Origin: Spirochaetota bacterium | GTDB lineage: Bacteria > Spirochaetota > Spirochaetia > B11-G9 | DNA length: 58,739 nt | NCBI GenBank assembly: GCA_024280415.1 | Contig: JAJRQE010000026.1 | Location: 1-58,739 of the forward strand | Direction: 5' to 3' | In this document: in pieces, positions 47,166 to 55,752 of the stretch | Layout: the number at the start of each line of letters is the position of its first letter | Numbering within the stretch: position 1 is the stretch's first letter | The notes under the pieces: model-generated | What the model saw: only the letters and a program-made list of their open reading frames with translations | The model's database searches: none | Told to the model about the DNA's origin: nothing | Made by a program: the position numbers and the translations under genes

Positions 47166-47543
47166 CTATTTAACTTCGACAACTGCACCAGCTTCTTCAA
47201 GTTTAGCTTTAACTTCAGCTGCTTCATCTTTTGTGACACCCTCTTTAAGAGCCTTATCTCCACTTTCAACAAGCTCTTTAGCTTCTTTAAGGCCAAGACC
47301 GGTAAGTGCACGAACAACCTTAATAACAGGAATTTTCTTGCCATCACCAAAACTCTTTAAGATTACATCAAACTCAGTCTGCTCCTCTTCTGCTTCAGCA
47401 GGACCTGCTGCCGATGCTGCTGCGACTGCTACCGGAGCAGCTGCTGTAACACCAAATTTCTCTTCCATTGCTGATATCAGTTCAGAAACCTCAAGAACTG
47501 TCATGCCTGCAATTGCATCTAAAATCTCTTCTTTTGTAGCCAT
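47166..47543 (-). CDS. rplL: 50S ribosomal protein L7/L12
   Basis: 125 residues: an N-terminal dimerisation helix pair ([20 protein letters not shown]), an Ala-rich hinge ([20 protein letters not shown]) and the factor-binding C-terminal domain ([20 protein letters not shown]). It forms the stalk that recruits EF-Tu and EF-G. A 107-bp gap precedes it, enough for the extra expression this protein needs. Confidence 0.99.
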   Translation of the reverse strand: MATKEEILDAIAGMTVLEVSELISAMEEKFGVTAAAPVAVAAASAAGPAEAEEEQTEFDVILKSFGDGKKIPVIKVVRALTGLGLKEAKELVESGDKALKEGVTKDEAAEVKAKLEEAGAVVEVK

Positions 47544-47650
47544 ATTACCTTCTCCTCTTTGTTTTATTGCAGCGATAGCATGCTACCCGCGAAGACTAAC
47601 GCTGTCATATTTAATAAGCTGACATAATGCCAGCACCATTACCCTATTAT

Positions 47651-48187
47651 CTATTTTTCGCCCATCTTATCTGCAACTGCCTGAAGTGTACGCACCAGCT
47701 TCTGAGGCACTGCATTAAGCACATAAACAACATTCTGCAAAGGCGCGTTCATAGTAGCCATAAGCTTCGCAATAAGTTCCAGTCTTGTGGGGAGCTTACT
47801 AAACTCAACTATCTGATCTGCATCAAAAACATTGCCGTCAATTATACCACCCTTGATAGTGAGAACACCATCCTTGGCAAAAGAAACCAACTCCTTGGCA
47901 ACAGGGCCGGCTTCCCGGGAAACCAGAGCCACAGCCGTAGGACCCACAAGCTGATCACCAACATCAGGCCTGTCAAGCTGTTGTAAAGCTATTTTTGCAA
48001 ACCTGTTCTTAACTACTTTATAAGTTGACTCTTCCGCCCGGAGCTTGTTCCTCAGGGCTGTTATCTGCTCTACCGTAAGGCCTCGGTAATCGGTAAAAAT
48101 CATATCCTTAATATTTTCAAAGTCACTCTTCACTGCATCTACAGCAGCTACTTTATAGTCCTGTATCTTAACCTGATAATCTGACAT
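47651..48187 (-). CDS. rplJ: 50S ribosomal protein L10
   Basis: 178 residues with FENIKDMIFTDYRGLTVEQI near the start and ending VRTLQAVADKMGEK. L10 is the base of the L7/L12 stalk and in E. coli represses rplJL translation. It lies 9 nt after rplA. Confidence 0.97.
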   Translation of the reverse strand: MSDYQVKIQDYKVAAVDAVKSDFENIKDMIFTDYRGLTVEQITALRNKLRAEESTYKVVKNRFAKIALQQLDRPDVGDQLVGPTAVALVSREAGPVAKELVSFAKDGVLTIKGGIIDGNVFDADQIVEFSKLPTRLELIAKLMATMNAPLQNVVYVLNAVPQKLVRTLQAVADKMGEK

Positions 48188-48196
48188 AATATCCCC

Positions 48197-48889
48197 CTAA
48201 GCCCCGGTCTTATCAACAGAATGCACATCGACCCTGACACCAGGACCCATTGTTGAAGAAAGAGCAATAGTCTTTATAAAATCACCCTTTGTATCAGATG
48301 GTTTCTTTTTTATGATATCTAAAATAACCAGCTGTGCATTATCCTGAATAAGGGCTACATCCATAGACACTTTTCCAATAGCAAAATGAACAACACCTGT
48401 TTTATCAGACCTGTACTCAACCCGTCCCTTTTTTAGCTCTGCAAGAGCACCCTTAACATCGAAAGTTACAGTTTGGGTCTTTGGATTGGGCATAAGACCT
48501 CTTCTACCAAGAATAGGTCCAAGTTTACCAACATCCTTCATCATATCAGGAGTTGCAACAGCAACATCAAAATCAAGCCATCCGCCTTTAATCTTTTCAA
48601 CCAGATCAACATCTCCTACATATGTAGCACCTGCTTCCTCTGCCTCTGCCGCCTTTTCACCCTTGGCAAATACCAAAACTTTTTTTTCTGCTGAGAACTG
48701 ATTAGGAAGAACAACTGTATCTCTTACAGACTGACTCTTTTTAAGGTTAAGATTTACAGAAAGTTCAACTGTCTCATCAAAAGATGCAAAAGCAACCTCC
48801 TTAACAATCTCAAGCGCCTTATCAATAGCATACTGACCCTGCTTCTCATACTTTCCGAGAGCTTCTTTATACTTCTTTCCACTTTTCAT
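48197..48889 (-). CDS. rplA: 50S ribosomal protein L1
   Basis: About 230 residues with [17 protein letters not shown] at the start, [20 protein letters not shown] in the middle and [14 protein letters not shown] at the end. L1 forms the mobile stalk at the E site. ATG 48889 is one nt past the rplK stop; a GTG nine bases earlier would overlap. Confidence 0.98.
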   Translation of the reverse strand: MKSGKKYKEALGKYEKQGQYAIDKALEIVKEVAFASFDETVELSVNLNLKKSQSVRDTVVLPNQFSAEKKVLVFAKGEKAAEAEEAGATYVGDVDLVEKIKGGWLDFDVAVATPDMMKDVGKLGPILGRRGLMPNPKTQTVTFDVKGALAELKKGRVEYRSDKTGVVHFAIGKVSMDVALIQDNAQLVILDIIKKKPSDTKGDFIKTIALSSTMGPGVRVDVHSVDKTGA

Positions 48890-48890
48890 A

Positions 48891-49322
48891 CTAAGCACCT
48901 ACCTCAACACCCATACTCCGGGCTGTCCCTGCAATTATCTTCATTGCTGCATCAATATCATTGGCATTAAGATCCTGCATTTTTATCTCGGCAACCTCTT
49001 TAAGCTTTGCCTTTGAGATAGTTGCGACCTTAACCTTGTGAGGTTCTGCAGAACCACTCTCTATGGAGCATGCTTTTTTGATAAGTACAGCTGCCGGTGG
49101 AGTTTTGGTAATAAAAGTAAATGATTTATCTGTGTAAACCGTAATAACGACAGGTACAGTCATACCTGCTTCTACATTCTTTGTCCGATCATTAAACTGC
49201 TGGACAAACTGAGGAGCACTTACTCCATGAGGACCCAGAGCAGGACCAACCGGGGGTGCCGGTGTAGCCTTCTGAGCAGGAACCTGCAGCTTTATCAGTG
49301 CAGCAACCTTTTTCTTTGCCAT
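48891..49322 (-). CDS. rplK: 50S ribosomal protein L11
   Basis: About 143 residues starting [20 protein letters not shown], with [20 protein letters not shown] (thiostrepton-binding domain region) and [13 protein letters not shown] at the end. ATG 49322 is the family's usual start; 12 extra upstream codons are open but not conserved. L11 lies in the GTPase-associated centre. Confidence 0.98.
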   Translation of the reverse strand: MAKKKVAALIKLQVPAQKATPAPPVGPALGPHGVSAPQFVQQFNDRTKNVEAGMTVPVVITVYTDKSFTFITKTPPAAVLIKKACSIESGSAEPHKVKVATISKAKLKEVAEIKMQDLNANDIDAAMKIIAGTARSMGVEVGA

Positions 49323-49340
49323 ATTTTTCTCCGATACGCA

Positions 49341-49374
49341 GCAGTACAAACAAGGCATGCCTTGTTCCTGCTAC
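49341..49374. repeat. Imperfect GTAG-type palindrome between nusG and rplK
   Basis: The central 18 bases 49349-49366 are a perfect palindrome with core CAAGGCATGCCTTG, the same core as at 16663-16694. The outer parts (GCAGTAC on the left, CTGCTAC on the right) pair imperfectly. The minus strand begins GTAGCAGG, keeping the GTAG end. Confidence 0.7.
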
Positions 49375-49430
49375 AATCTGTGGTAATCACGTCTGCAATA
49401 ACAGACTCCCAATCCTTCCAACGGAAGGTA

Positions 49431-49457
49431 TAAAAAAACTACTGCCAGGCAGTAATT
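49431..49457 (-). terminator. Intrinsic terminator or attenuator after nusG
   Basis: The minus strand has AATTACTGC, a 3-nt loop and GCAGTAGTT, followed by TTTTTAT, just past the nusG stop. No clear promoter is seen before rplK, so partial read-through into rplKAJL-rpoBC is likely. Confidence 0.65.
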
Positions 49458-49463
49458 ATTTAG

Positions 49464-50018
49464 CTACATTTTTTCCACCTGCAGAAAATCAACCTCAACA
49501 GGAGTTGCACGGCCAAAAATTCCTACAACAACCCTAAGTTTCTCTTTTTCTGCATTTACTTCTTCAATTTCTCCGGTAAAGGAGTCAAAGGGACCATCAA
49601 TAATTCTGACGCTATCACCTTCAGAAAAAACCTGTGCAATCTTAACACTCTTATCCGATTTAATCTCACCGGTTTTTTGCAGGATACTTCTCGCCTCTTC
49701 TGCCGATATAGGCTGAGGTTTAGATCCACCCATAGAACCAACAAAGCCGGTGACACCCTGAAGACGCCTGATTCCCGAACAAATTTCTTTCCAACCTCTG
49801 TCTGGAAGATCCATTTCAATTAGAATATACCCAGGAAGAAACTTTTTAGTAGTTATTTTCTTTTTTCCATCTTTGACCTCGACAACCTCCTCAGAGGGAA
49901 CCTTGAGATCAAAAACAGTCTCCGCAAACGGAGCTTCCTCCATCAGCATTCTGATAAATTTTTCTATTTTATTTTCATAACCTGAATATACATGAAGAAC
50001 ATACCAACCCTTAGCCAT
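49464..50018 (-). CDS. nusG: Transcription elongation/antitermination factor NusG
   Basis: The 184-residue protein has the NGN domain (WYVLHVYSGYENKIEKFIRM, then LPGYILIEMDL and RRLQGVTGFVGSM) and a C-terminal KOW domain (EGDSVRIIDGPFDSFTGEIE). NusG binds RNA polymerase and couples it to the ribosome or Rho. It follows secE by 46 bp. A small insertion (VKDGKKKITTKK) in the NGN domain is typical of spirochaetes and some others. Confidence 0.97.
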   Translation of the reverse strand: MAKGWYVLHVYSGYENKIEKFIRMLMEEAPFAETVFDLKVPSEEVVEVKDGKKKITTKKFLPGYILIEMDLPDRGWKEICSGIRRLQGVTGFVGSMGGSKPQPISAEEARSILQKTGEIKSDKSVKIAQVFSEGDSVRIIDGPFDSFTGEIEEVNAEKEKLRVVVGIFGRATPVEVDFLQVEKM

Positions 50019-50064
50019 TTTCCCCCCATTTAAGTCCGAACAGCCCCAAATCAGAGGCGGACAT

Positions 50065-50244
50065 TTAGAAAATAAAATCTATACCTTTTAGAAGGAGAAA
50101 ATCAACGAACCCGAGAATAACAGCAAAAATCAATGTTGATACAATAACAACTTTCGTTGACGAGACTACACTCTCCCTACTGGGCCAAACAACCCTCTTC
50201 AACTCAGCATAGCTATCTTTAAAAAACAGTATAATCTTTTTCAT
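50065..50244 (-). CDS. secE: Preprotein translocase subunit SecE
   Basis: 59 residues: MKKIILFFKDSYAELKRVVW with the conserved W-P motif (VVWPSRESVV), then one membrane helix (VVIVSTLIFAVILGFVDFLL). SecE clamps SecY. Single-TM length is the usual short form. It lies between tRNA-Trp and nusG. Confidence 0.96.
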   Translation of the reverse strand: MKKIILFFKDSYAELKRVVWPSRESVVSSTKVVIVSTLIFAVILGFVDFLLLKGIDFIF

Positions 50245-50278
50245 AATTTAAATCCTTAGTCTTCAAAAAATAAAATCC

Positions 50279-50352
50279 CAGGCCAGGTAGGATTCGAACC
50301 TACAACATCCGGTTTTGGAGACCGGCGCTCTAGCCATTGGAGCTACTGGCCT
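50279..50352 (-). tRNA. trnW: tRNA-Trp (CCA anticodon)
   Basis: The minus strand forms a full cloverleaf: acceptor AGGCCAG/CTGGCCT, D-arm GCTC/GAGC, anticodon arm CCGGT/ACCGG with loop CTCCAAA (anticodon CCA), T-arm GTAGG/CCTAC with TTCGAAT. The discriminator is G; CCA is not encoded. It sits between rpmG and secE, a common bacterial position. Confidence 0.97.
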
Positions 50353-50361
50353 GTGAAGGTT

Positions 50362-50538
50362 TTACTTAATTTTGCTTTCTTTATGCAGAGTGTGTTTCTT
50401 ATCCCATTTGCAATACTTCATAAGCTCCAGCTTTCCCTGCATATTTCTTCTGTTTTTCTCAGTCGTATAATTTCTACGGTTGCACTCAGTGCACTTTAGA
50501 GCAATTTTTTCTATTGCCCCTTTCTTTTTACTTGCCAT
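50362..50538 (-). CDS. rpmG: 50S ribosomal protein L33
   Basis: 58 residues: [20 protein letters not shown], then [20 protein letters not shown] and [14 protein letters not shown]. It has C-x2-C and the third Cys of the L33 zinc ribbon, but the fourth Cys (normally KYCxxC) is replaced by Asp/Lys, so zinc binding is doubtful. It lies between the two tRNA genes. Confidence 0.95.
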   Translation of the reverse strand: MASKKKGAIEKIALKCTECNRRNYTTEKNRRNMQGKLELMKYCKWDKKHTLHKESKIK

Positions 50539-50818
50539 ACCAGTCTATTCCCCTATTAATTAGAAGCAGCGCATCAAATACAGTATATAAAATCAACCCG
50601 ACAGGATAATTTCGGTAAAAAACTTACTCCGAACCATCCAACCTCTGGAATAACTAAACATCTACACTACAAACATTTAGCCATTCACCCGGATAAAAAG
50701 AACCATAGGAGTTTTAATTCCATGCGAACCTCAGGCCACAGACTATTATAAAGACACTCTGCATGTCAACAGAACCGATCTAAAAACCATTTGATTTAAA
50801 GATCAACTACTAAATACA

Positions 50819-50891
50819 AGCCCTCGATCGGATTTGAACCGATTACCCCCTCCTTACCATGGAGGTGCTCTACCGACTGAGCTACAAGGGC
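50819..50891 (-). tRNA. trnT: tRNA-Thr (GGT anticodon)
   Basis: The minus strand forms a cloverleaf: acceptor GCCCTTG/CGAGGGC (one G-T pair), D-arm GCTC/GAGC, anticodon arm CCTCC/GGAGG with loop ATGGTAA (anticodon GGT), T-arm ATCGG/CCGAT with TTCAAAT. CCA is not encoded. It is first in the superoperon. Confidence 0.97.
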
Positions 50892-50908
50892 ATAATTAAA
50901 GTCCGCCA

Positions 50909-50937
50909 AAATTAGCAAAGTTAGGGCTTTTTGTCAA
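50909..50937 (-). promoter_or_regulatory. Main promoter of the tRNA-Thr/ribosomal superoperon
   Basis: Reverse-strand TTGACA (50937-50932), 17 bp, TAATTT (50914-50909), followed by a GC-rich stretch GGCGG near the expected start. It lies ~20 bp from tRNA-Thr and reads toward rpmG, secE and nusG. Confidence 0.8.
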
Positions 50938-50993
50938 CATACAAGAGGCTATTCCAGTAGAGTTATTCCAAATTAATAGTATAATAATATTCT

Positions 50994-51020
50994 TCCGGAG
51001 GGTTGAATGATGATTTCATT
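50994..51020 (+). promoter_or_regulatory. Short upstream ORF and SD in the glgP leader
   Basis: GGAGGG at 50997-51002 lies 4 nt before ATGATGATTTCATTCTAA, a five-codon frame (MMISF) that also pairs with itself as GAATGA/TCATTC. A TATAAT lies about 15 bp upstream. It could be a leader peptide for glgP or chance. Confidence 0.25.
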
Positions 51021-51101
51021 CTAAAACAACGTTTTTTACATTACTATTGAGCAAATTATATATATCATCATAATCTATACCTAATTATATGGGAGATTAA
51101 C

Positions 51102-53561
51102 TTGAAATCAGAAATAAACAACAGCCGAAGCGGCAATAGTACCGAATCAATAAAACAGGGATTCCTCGAACACCTTAAATACACTCTTGGTGTAGATGAA
51201 TACACAACAACTGATCATGATCTTTTTATGGCTCTATCTTATACAATCAGAGACAGGCTGATAGATCAATGGATTAAAACACAGCAGACCCACCACAGGA
51301 AAAATACAAAAAGAGCCTATTATCTTTCCCTGGAATTTTTAATGGGAAGAGCTATGGGAAATAATATTATAAATATGAAACTGGAAGACAAGGTTTCAGA
51401 AGCTTTGGAACAATTTGGTTACAGTCTGGAAGTGCTGGAAGACCAGGAAGCTGATGCAGGATTAGGGAACGGTGGCCTGGGAAGACTGGCTGCCTGTTTT
51501 TTGGATTCTATGGCAACTATGAATCTGCCCTCCTTTGGTTATGGAATAAGGTATGATTATGGTATTTTTAAACAAAAAATTGATAATGGATACCAGATAG
51601 AACAACCTGATGAGTGGCTCCGAAACGGAAATCCATGGGAAATCGAGCGCCCGGATGTTACCGTAAAGATATCTTTCGGGGGCAGAGTCGAGTCCTACAT
51701 CGAAAGAGGGAAAGCTATTTACAGATGGGTAGATACAAACGATATAATTGGTGTCGCATATGATATGCCAATAGCAGGATATGGCGGAAAAACTATAAAT
51801 ACTCTCAGATTATGGAGTGCCAGGGCCGCAGAAGAGTTTGATTTCCAGGGTTTTAACGAAGGTGATTATGTAGAAGCTGTTAGCGACAAGGTTCAGGCAG
51901 AGAATCTAACAAAGGTACTCTATCCCAACGACACACTCTATCTGGGAAAGGAACTGAGACTAAAGCAGCAGTATTTTTTTGTCGCCTGCTCTCTGCATGA
52001 TATACTACGACGTTTTAGGAAATCAGGAGAGCCATGGATCCGGTTTCCGGATTTTGCAGCTATCCAGCTTAACGACACCCATCCATCCATAGCTATTCCT
52101 GAACTAATGAGGCTTCTTGTTGATGAGGAGGGGCTTGCATGGGATACTGCATGGAACATTACAGTGTCTGTAATGGGATATACAAATCATACACTCATGC
52201 CCGAAGCTCTTGAAAAATGGCCTGAACCTATGCTTAAAAAACTACTGCCCAGACATCTACAGATAATATTTGAGATCAATCGAAGATTTCTTAATCTAGC
52301 TATAACTATATTCCCTAATGATATGAATAGCATAAGGGAAATAAGCATCATCGAAGAAAGTAATCCTAAGCAGATAAGGATGGCAAATCTTTGCATAACT
52401 GGATCCCACTCCACAAACGGGGTTGCAGCTCTCCACACTGAGCTGCTGAAAAGCAGGCTTGTTCCAGGCTTTGCAAAAATTTTTCCCGAAAGATTTAATA
52501 ACAAAACAAATGGAATAACCCAGAGGCGCTGGCTTCTTCATGCAAACCCTCCCCTGGCAGAACTTATTACCAGTACGATTGGAGACAATTGGATAACAGA
52601 TTTTTCCCAAATAAGAAAACTGGAATCCTGGGCGGATGATGCACATTTCAGAAAAAAGTTTCTAAAAACAAAGGAAAATGCAAAACAAAAACTTTCTTTG
52701 CTAATGGAAAGAAAATATGGGATAACAATAGACACATCGGCCTTTTTAAATGTTCAGATTAAGCGTATTCACGAATACAAGAGACAACTACTAAATATAC
52801 TTCAGATTATTATCCAGTATAATCGTTTAAAAAATGGAAATCCAAAAGAATTTATCCCGCGAGTTTCCATTTTTGCAGGCAAGTCTGCTCCAGGATATGA
52901 TATGGCAAAACTTATTATCAAGCTGATAAATAATGTTGCTAATGTTATCAATAATGATGAATCTATTGAAAACAAGCTTAAAGTACATTTCCTTGCCGAT
53001 TACAAGGTATCTCTTGCTGAAAATATTATTCCAGCAACAGATCTGTCAGAACAAATCTCTACAGCAGGGACAGAGGCGTCGGGAACTGGCAACATGAAGT
53101 TTATGTGCAACGGCGCAATTACAATAGGAACTATGGATGGTGCAAATATTGAGATTGTTGAAGAAGCAGGCATCGAAAATGAATTCATTTTCGGACTAAA
53201 TACAGAAGAGGTTAAATTACTCAGGAAATCATACAATCCCAGAGAGTACTACAACAAAAACAGAGAGATAAAAGGTGCAATGGATCTTATAATTAACAAC
53301 TATTTCAGCTTTTCGGAACCGGGTATTTTTGATCCGATAAAAAAGATGCTACTGGAAAATGGTGACAGATATTTGCACCTGGCTGACCTGGGCTCCTATG
53401 ATGATGCCCACAGGGAAGCAGAGGCTTTATTTTCAAACAAAGAAGAATGGAGCCGCAGGGCTATATTAAATATAGCTTCTTCCGGAAAATTCTCTTCTGA
53501 CAGGACTATTACAGAGTATGCGAGGGATATTTGGGGCTTAAAACCCTGCCCTGTTGAATAA
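51102..53561 (+). CDS. glgP: Glycogen (alpha-glucan) phosphorylase
   Basis: The 819-residue protein has family motifs throughout: YLSLEFLMGRAMGNN and EADAGLGNGGLGRLAACFLD near the start, IQLNDTHPSIAIPELMRLL, QIKRIHEYKRQLLN, and the PLP-lysine motif GTEASGTGNMKFMCNG near residue 660 followed by GAITIGTMDGANIEI. It releases glucose-1-phosphate from glycogen or maltodextrin using phosphate. The start is TTG, with GGGAG 6 nt upstream. No glycogen synthesis genes are next to it. Confidence 0.97.
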   Translation: MKSEINNSRSGNSTESIKQGFLEHLKYTLGVDEYTTTDHDLFMALSYTIRDRLIDQWIKTQQTHHRKNTKRAYYLSLEFLMGRAMGNNIINMKLEDKVSEALEQFGYSLEVLEDQEADAGLGNGGLGRLAACFLDSMATMNLPSFGYGIRYDYGIFKQKIDNGYQIEQPDEWLRNGNPWEIERPDVTVKISFGGRVESYIERGKAIYRWVDTNDIIGVAYDMPIAGYGGKTINTLRLWSARAAEEFDFQGFNEGDYVEAVSDKVQAENLTKVLYPNDTLYLGKELRLKQQYFFVACSLHDILRRFRKSGEPWIRFPDFAAIQLNDTHPSIAIPELMRLLVDEEGLAWDTAWNITVSVMGYTNHTLMPEALEKWPEPMLKKLLPRHLQIIFEINRRFLNLAITIFPNDMNSIREISIIEESNPKQIRMANLCITGSHSTNGVAALHTELLKSRLVPGFAKIFPERFNNKTNGITQRRWLLHANPPLAELITSTIGDNWITDFSQIRKLESWADDAHFRKKFLKTKENAKQKLSLLMERKYGITIDTSAFLNVQIKRIHEYKRQLLNILQIIIQYNRLKNGNPKEFIPRVSIFAGKSAPGYDMAKLIIKLINNVANVINNDESIENKLKVHFLADYKVSLAENIIPATDLSEQISTAGTEASGTGNMKFMCNGAITIGTMDGANIEIVEEAGIENEFIFGLNTEEVKLLRKSYNPREYYNKNREIKGAMDLIINNYFSFSEPGIFDPIKKMLLENGDRYLHLADLGSYDDAHREAEALFSNKEEWSRRAILNIASSGKFSSDRTITEYARDIWGLKPCPVE

Positions 53562-53761
53562 TTTACTCCCTCTGGACAGACTGCTGTTAGATAAAAGAAT
53601 TATGTCATTATTGGAACATTCTATAAAATACAGGGTGTAAGTATTTAGTTAATAATAAAATTGAGCATCAATTAAATGACGATGAGTTAAAGGTGATTGC
53701 CCCTGAATTGTTGGAAGGTGTTGATATTCTTTGTGATTGGGTGGGGAATTTATAGATCCTC

Positions 53762-55087
53762 TCAGCCTTCATACTTCCAGCGTTTTTTATAAGAAAGAGA
53801 ATCCAGCAGTTCCAGATATTTGTCTTTAGACAACTTTGGTGTAAAATCTCTAATAATTTTCTTAGCAGTTTCTGCTTCTCCATAGAGAAGGTCAATAACT
53901 GTAAGTACATATATTTTTGAAGAAATTATATATGCCATTTCTTCCTCTGCAACCCTGAATTCTCTGGAATGAAGTTCCCCGCTGAATGAGCCTACATAAG
54001 GGTGTATGCCTGGTTTTATCTGTGTCAGATCTCCCATATCTGTGGAACCGCCCCGGGGACGAATATACAATACATTTTCTTTGCCAATAAGTTCAGCCGC
54101 ATTTTTTGCCCATATACTTTTTAACTGACTATTATTTTCAACTGGCAGGTATCCCGGTGTATTGCTTATCTCCACCTGTGCCCCTACGGCCATTGCTCCA
54201 GCCATTAAAGCGATGTCAATTTTTTTATTTATCGCTTTTATTGCTTTAACGGTTCTGGCCCTTACATAAAGTTCAACTTTAACTTCCGATGGTACATTAT
54301 TTACACCATCACCCCCTTTTGTAATTATGGGGTGAACTCTGACAGAATCTTCATCCCTGAAGGTTTCTCTTTGTGCATGAATTGCTGACAAAGCTATATT
54401 AAAGGCATTCAATGCATTGATACCGTTATACGGTGAATCTCCAGCATGTGCCTCTTTTCCGATAAAACGAATATTCTTACCAATAAAACCGTTACTTCCA
54501 TCCGCTATCAGAGCCTTCCTTCCAGAATATTCTGACTGCGCATGCTGCATAATTACTATATCGATATCATCAAACTCACCAAGGCGAATGAGTTCCTGTT
54601 TCCCCCCGTAATACTTTATATGCCCCTCTTTTTTAAGGGTTTCTCTAAATTCAAGATTAATATATTCTTCAGCGGGAACCACAAATAGTACTATCTGGCC
54701 GGAAAGATTATCTGCAATTTTCTTTAATCCAATTGCTGCACCTATTAATTGTGCAATCTGGGCAAAATGACCACAGGCATGGGCTGCACCGGTTTTTGTA
54801 TCTGCAAAAGGGTAATCATTGTTTATAATAGCATCAAGTTCGGCAATAATAGCTATTACCGGTCCTTCCTTACCTTCCCCCAGGACACCCTTTATACCTG
54901 TAATAGCAAGATCACTTCGATATTTAATACCAATATCTTCAAATGCTTTTTTGACTTTTCGAGCTGTTTTATATTCTTTAAATCCTTCTTCGGGTTCATG
55001 AAGAATTGATTTGGCAATATCAATAATTTTATCCCTGTGTTTATCAATCTCACTGAATGCAGTATCAACCAAAGCTTTTTTAGTCAT
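53762..55087 (-). CDS. M20-family amidohydrolase (aminobenzoyl-glutamate/aminoacylase type)
   Basis: 441 residues. Motifs of the M20D subfamily are HEPEEGFKEYKTARKV near the start, AAHACGHFAQIAQLIGAAIG (metal-binding H-x-C-G-H), VPAEEY, and GGSTDMGDLTQIKPGIHPYV. The dimerisation insert FIGKEAHAGDSPYNGINALN is present. Relatives hydrolyse N-acyl amino acids or p-aminobenzoyl-glutamate; the substrate here is unknown. It converges on glgP; AAAGGA lies ~10 nt before the ATG. Confidence 0.9.
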   Translation of the reverse strand: MTKKALVDTAFSEIDKHRDKIIDIAKSILHEPEEGFKEYKTARKVKKAFEDIGIKYRSDLAITGIKGVLGEGKEGPVIAIIAELDAIINNDYPFADTKTGAAHACGHFAQIAQLIGAAIGLKKIADNLSGQIVLFVVPAEEYINLEFRETLKKEGHIKYYGGKQELIRLGEFDDIDIVIMQHAQSEYSGRKALIADGSNGFIGKNIRFIGKEAHAGDSPYNGINALNAFNIALSAIHAQRETFRDEDSVRVHPIITKGGDGVNNVPSEVKVELYVRARTVKAIKAINKKIDIALMAGAMAVGAQVEISNTPGYLPVENNSQLKSIWAKNAAELIGKENVLYIRPRGGSTDMGDLTQIKPGIHPYVGSFSGELHSREFRVAEEEMAYIISSKIYVLTVIDLLYGEAETAKKIIRDFTPKLSKDKYLELLDSLSYKKRWKYEG

Positions 55088-55135
55088 CAGCTAATTATCC
55101 TTTTTTCCTGAGATATTTTCTGTATCAAAAAACTA

Positions 55136-55426
55136 TTATAATAATACAGGTTGTTTAGGCTGAAGGCTCCTAGTGTCCTGATTTTGAATTAACTTCGCAA
55201 TAAGGCTCCCATCTCGAATTAAATCAGATGTGACATCGGCAAAGAACCTTTCAACAAGATTCATCCAGGAACTCCCTGTTGGTGTAAAGTGCATATTAAA
55301 CCGGGGATGTTTCTCGAGCCAATCTTTTATATTCTGATGTTTATGAGCCGAATAGTTATCAACAATCAAATGTAAATCTAAATCCTGAATCCGTATCAAA
55401 ATACCAGTATTAAAAAGCAACCCCAT
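55136..55426 (-). mobile_element. IS630-family transposase remnant (C-terminal part)
   Basis: The frame holds the end of an IS630 DDE transposase: LHLIVDNYSAHKHQNIKDWL (second Asp), PRFNMHFTPTGSSWMNLVE and RFFADVT (the Glu region). The N-terminal half with the first Asp and the DNA-binding domain is gone, and the C-terminus ends in unrelated residues. It is inactive. Confidence 0.85.
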
Positions 55427-55473
55427 AGGCTATAATGATTTAGCTACAAATCCATGTTCACCGAGGGTTTCAA

Positions 55474-55752
55474 GTGAAATTCACTATAGACTCTACCACA
55501 GATCAGGTTCAAAGCACAGGCGGAATTGCATTAGCAACGAAAATATCCGTAAAAATTGGTTTGAATTTTTCAGATGATAAATTCAAAAACCAATTCGTAC
55601 ATCCAGAGATACTTAGAATAACGTACGGCCTGTTTATCCAGGGCAGAAACACTTTTGAAGAAATCAAGCTCTTTCGTTTTGATCCATTGGATTATCAGAT
55701 GCTGGTACTGCCACATGTTGGAAGAAATCAAAAAGCTAAGGAGCTCACATGA
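55474..55752 (+). mobile_element. IS1380-family transposase remnant (N-terminal part)
   Basis: The 92 codons (GTG start) match the beginning of IS1380-type transposases: KFTIDSTTDQVQSTGGIALA, then HPEILRITYGLFIQGRNTFE and EIKLFRFD. The catalytic part is missing. Its TGA overlaps the ATG of the next gene, and its last bases supply that gene's AAGGAG. Confidence 0.75.

Noticed and set aside
53627-53755. A 42-codon open stretch (HQLNDDELKVIAPELLEGVD) after glgP.
   Set aside because: It has no start codon or ribosome site and no family I recognise; it may be a gene relic but cannot be supported.
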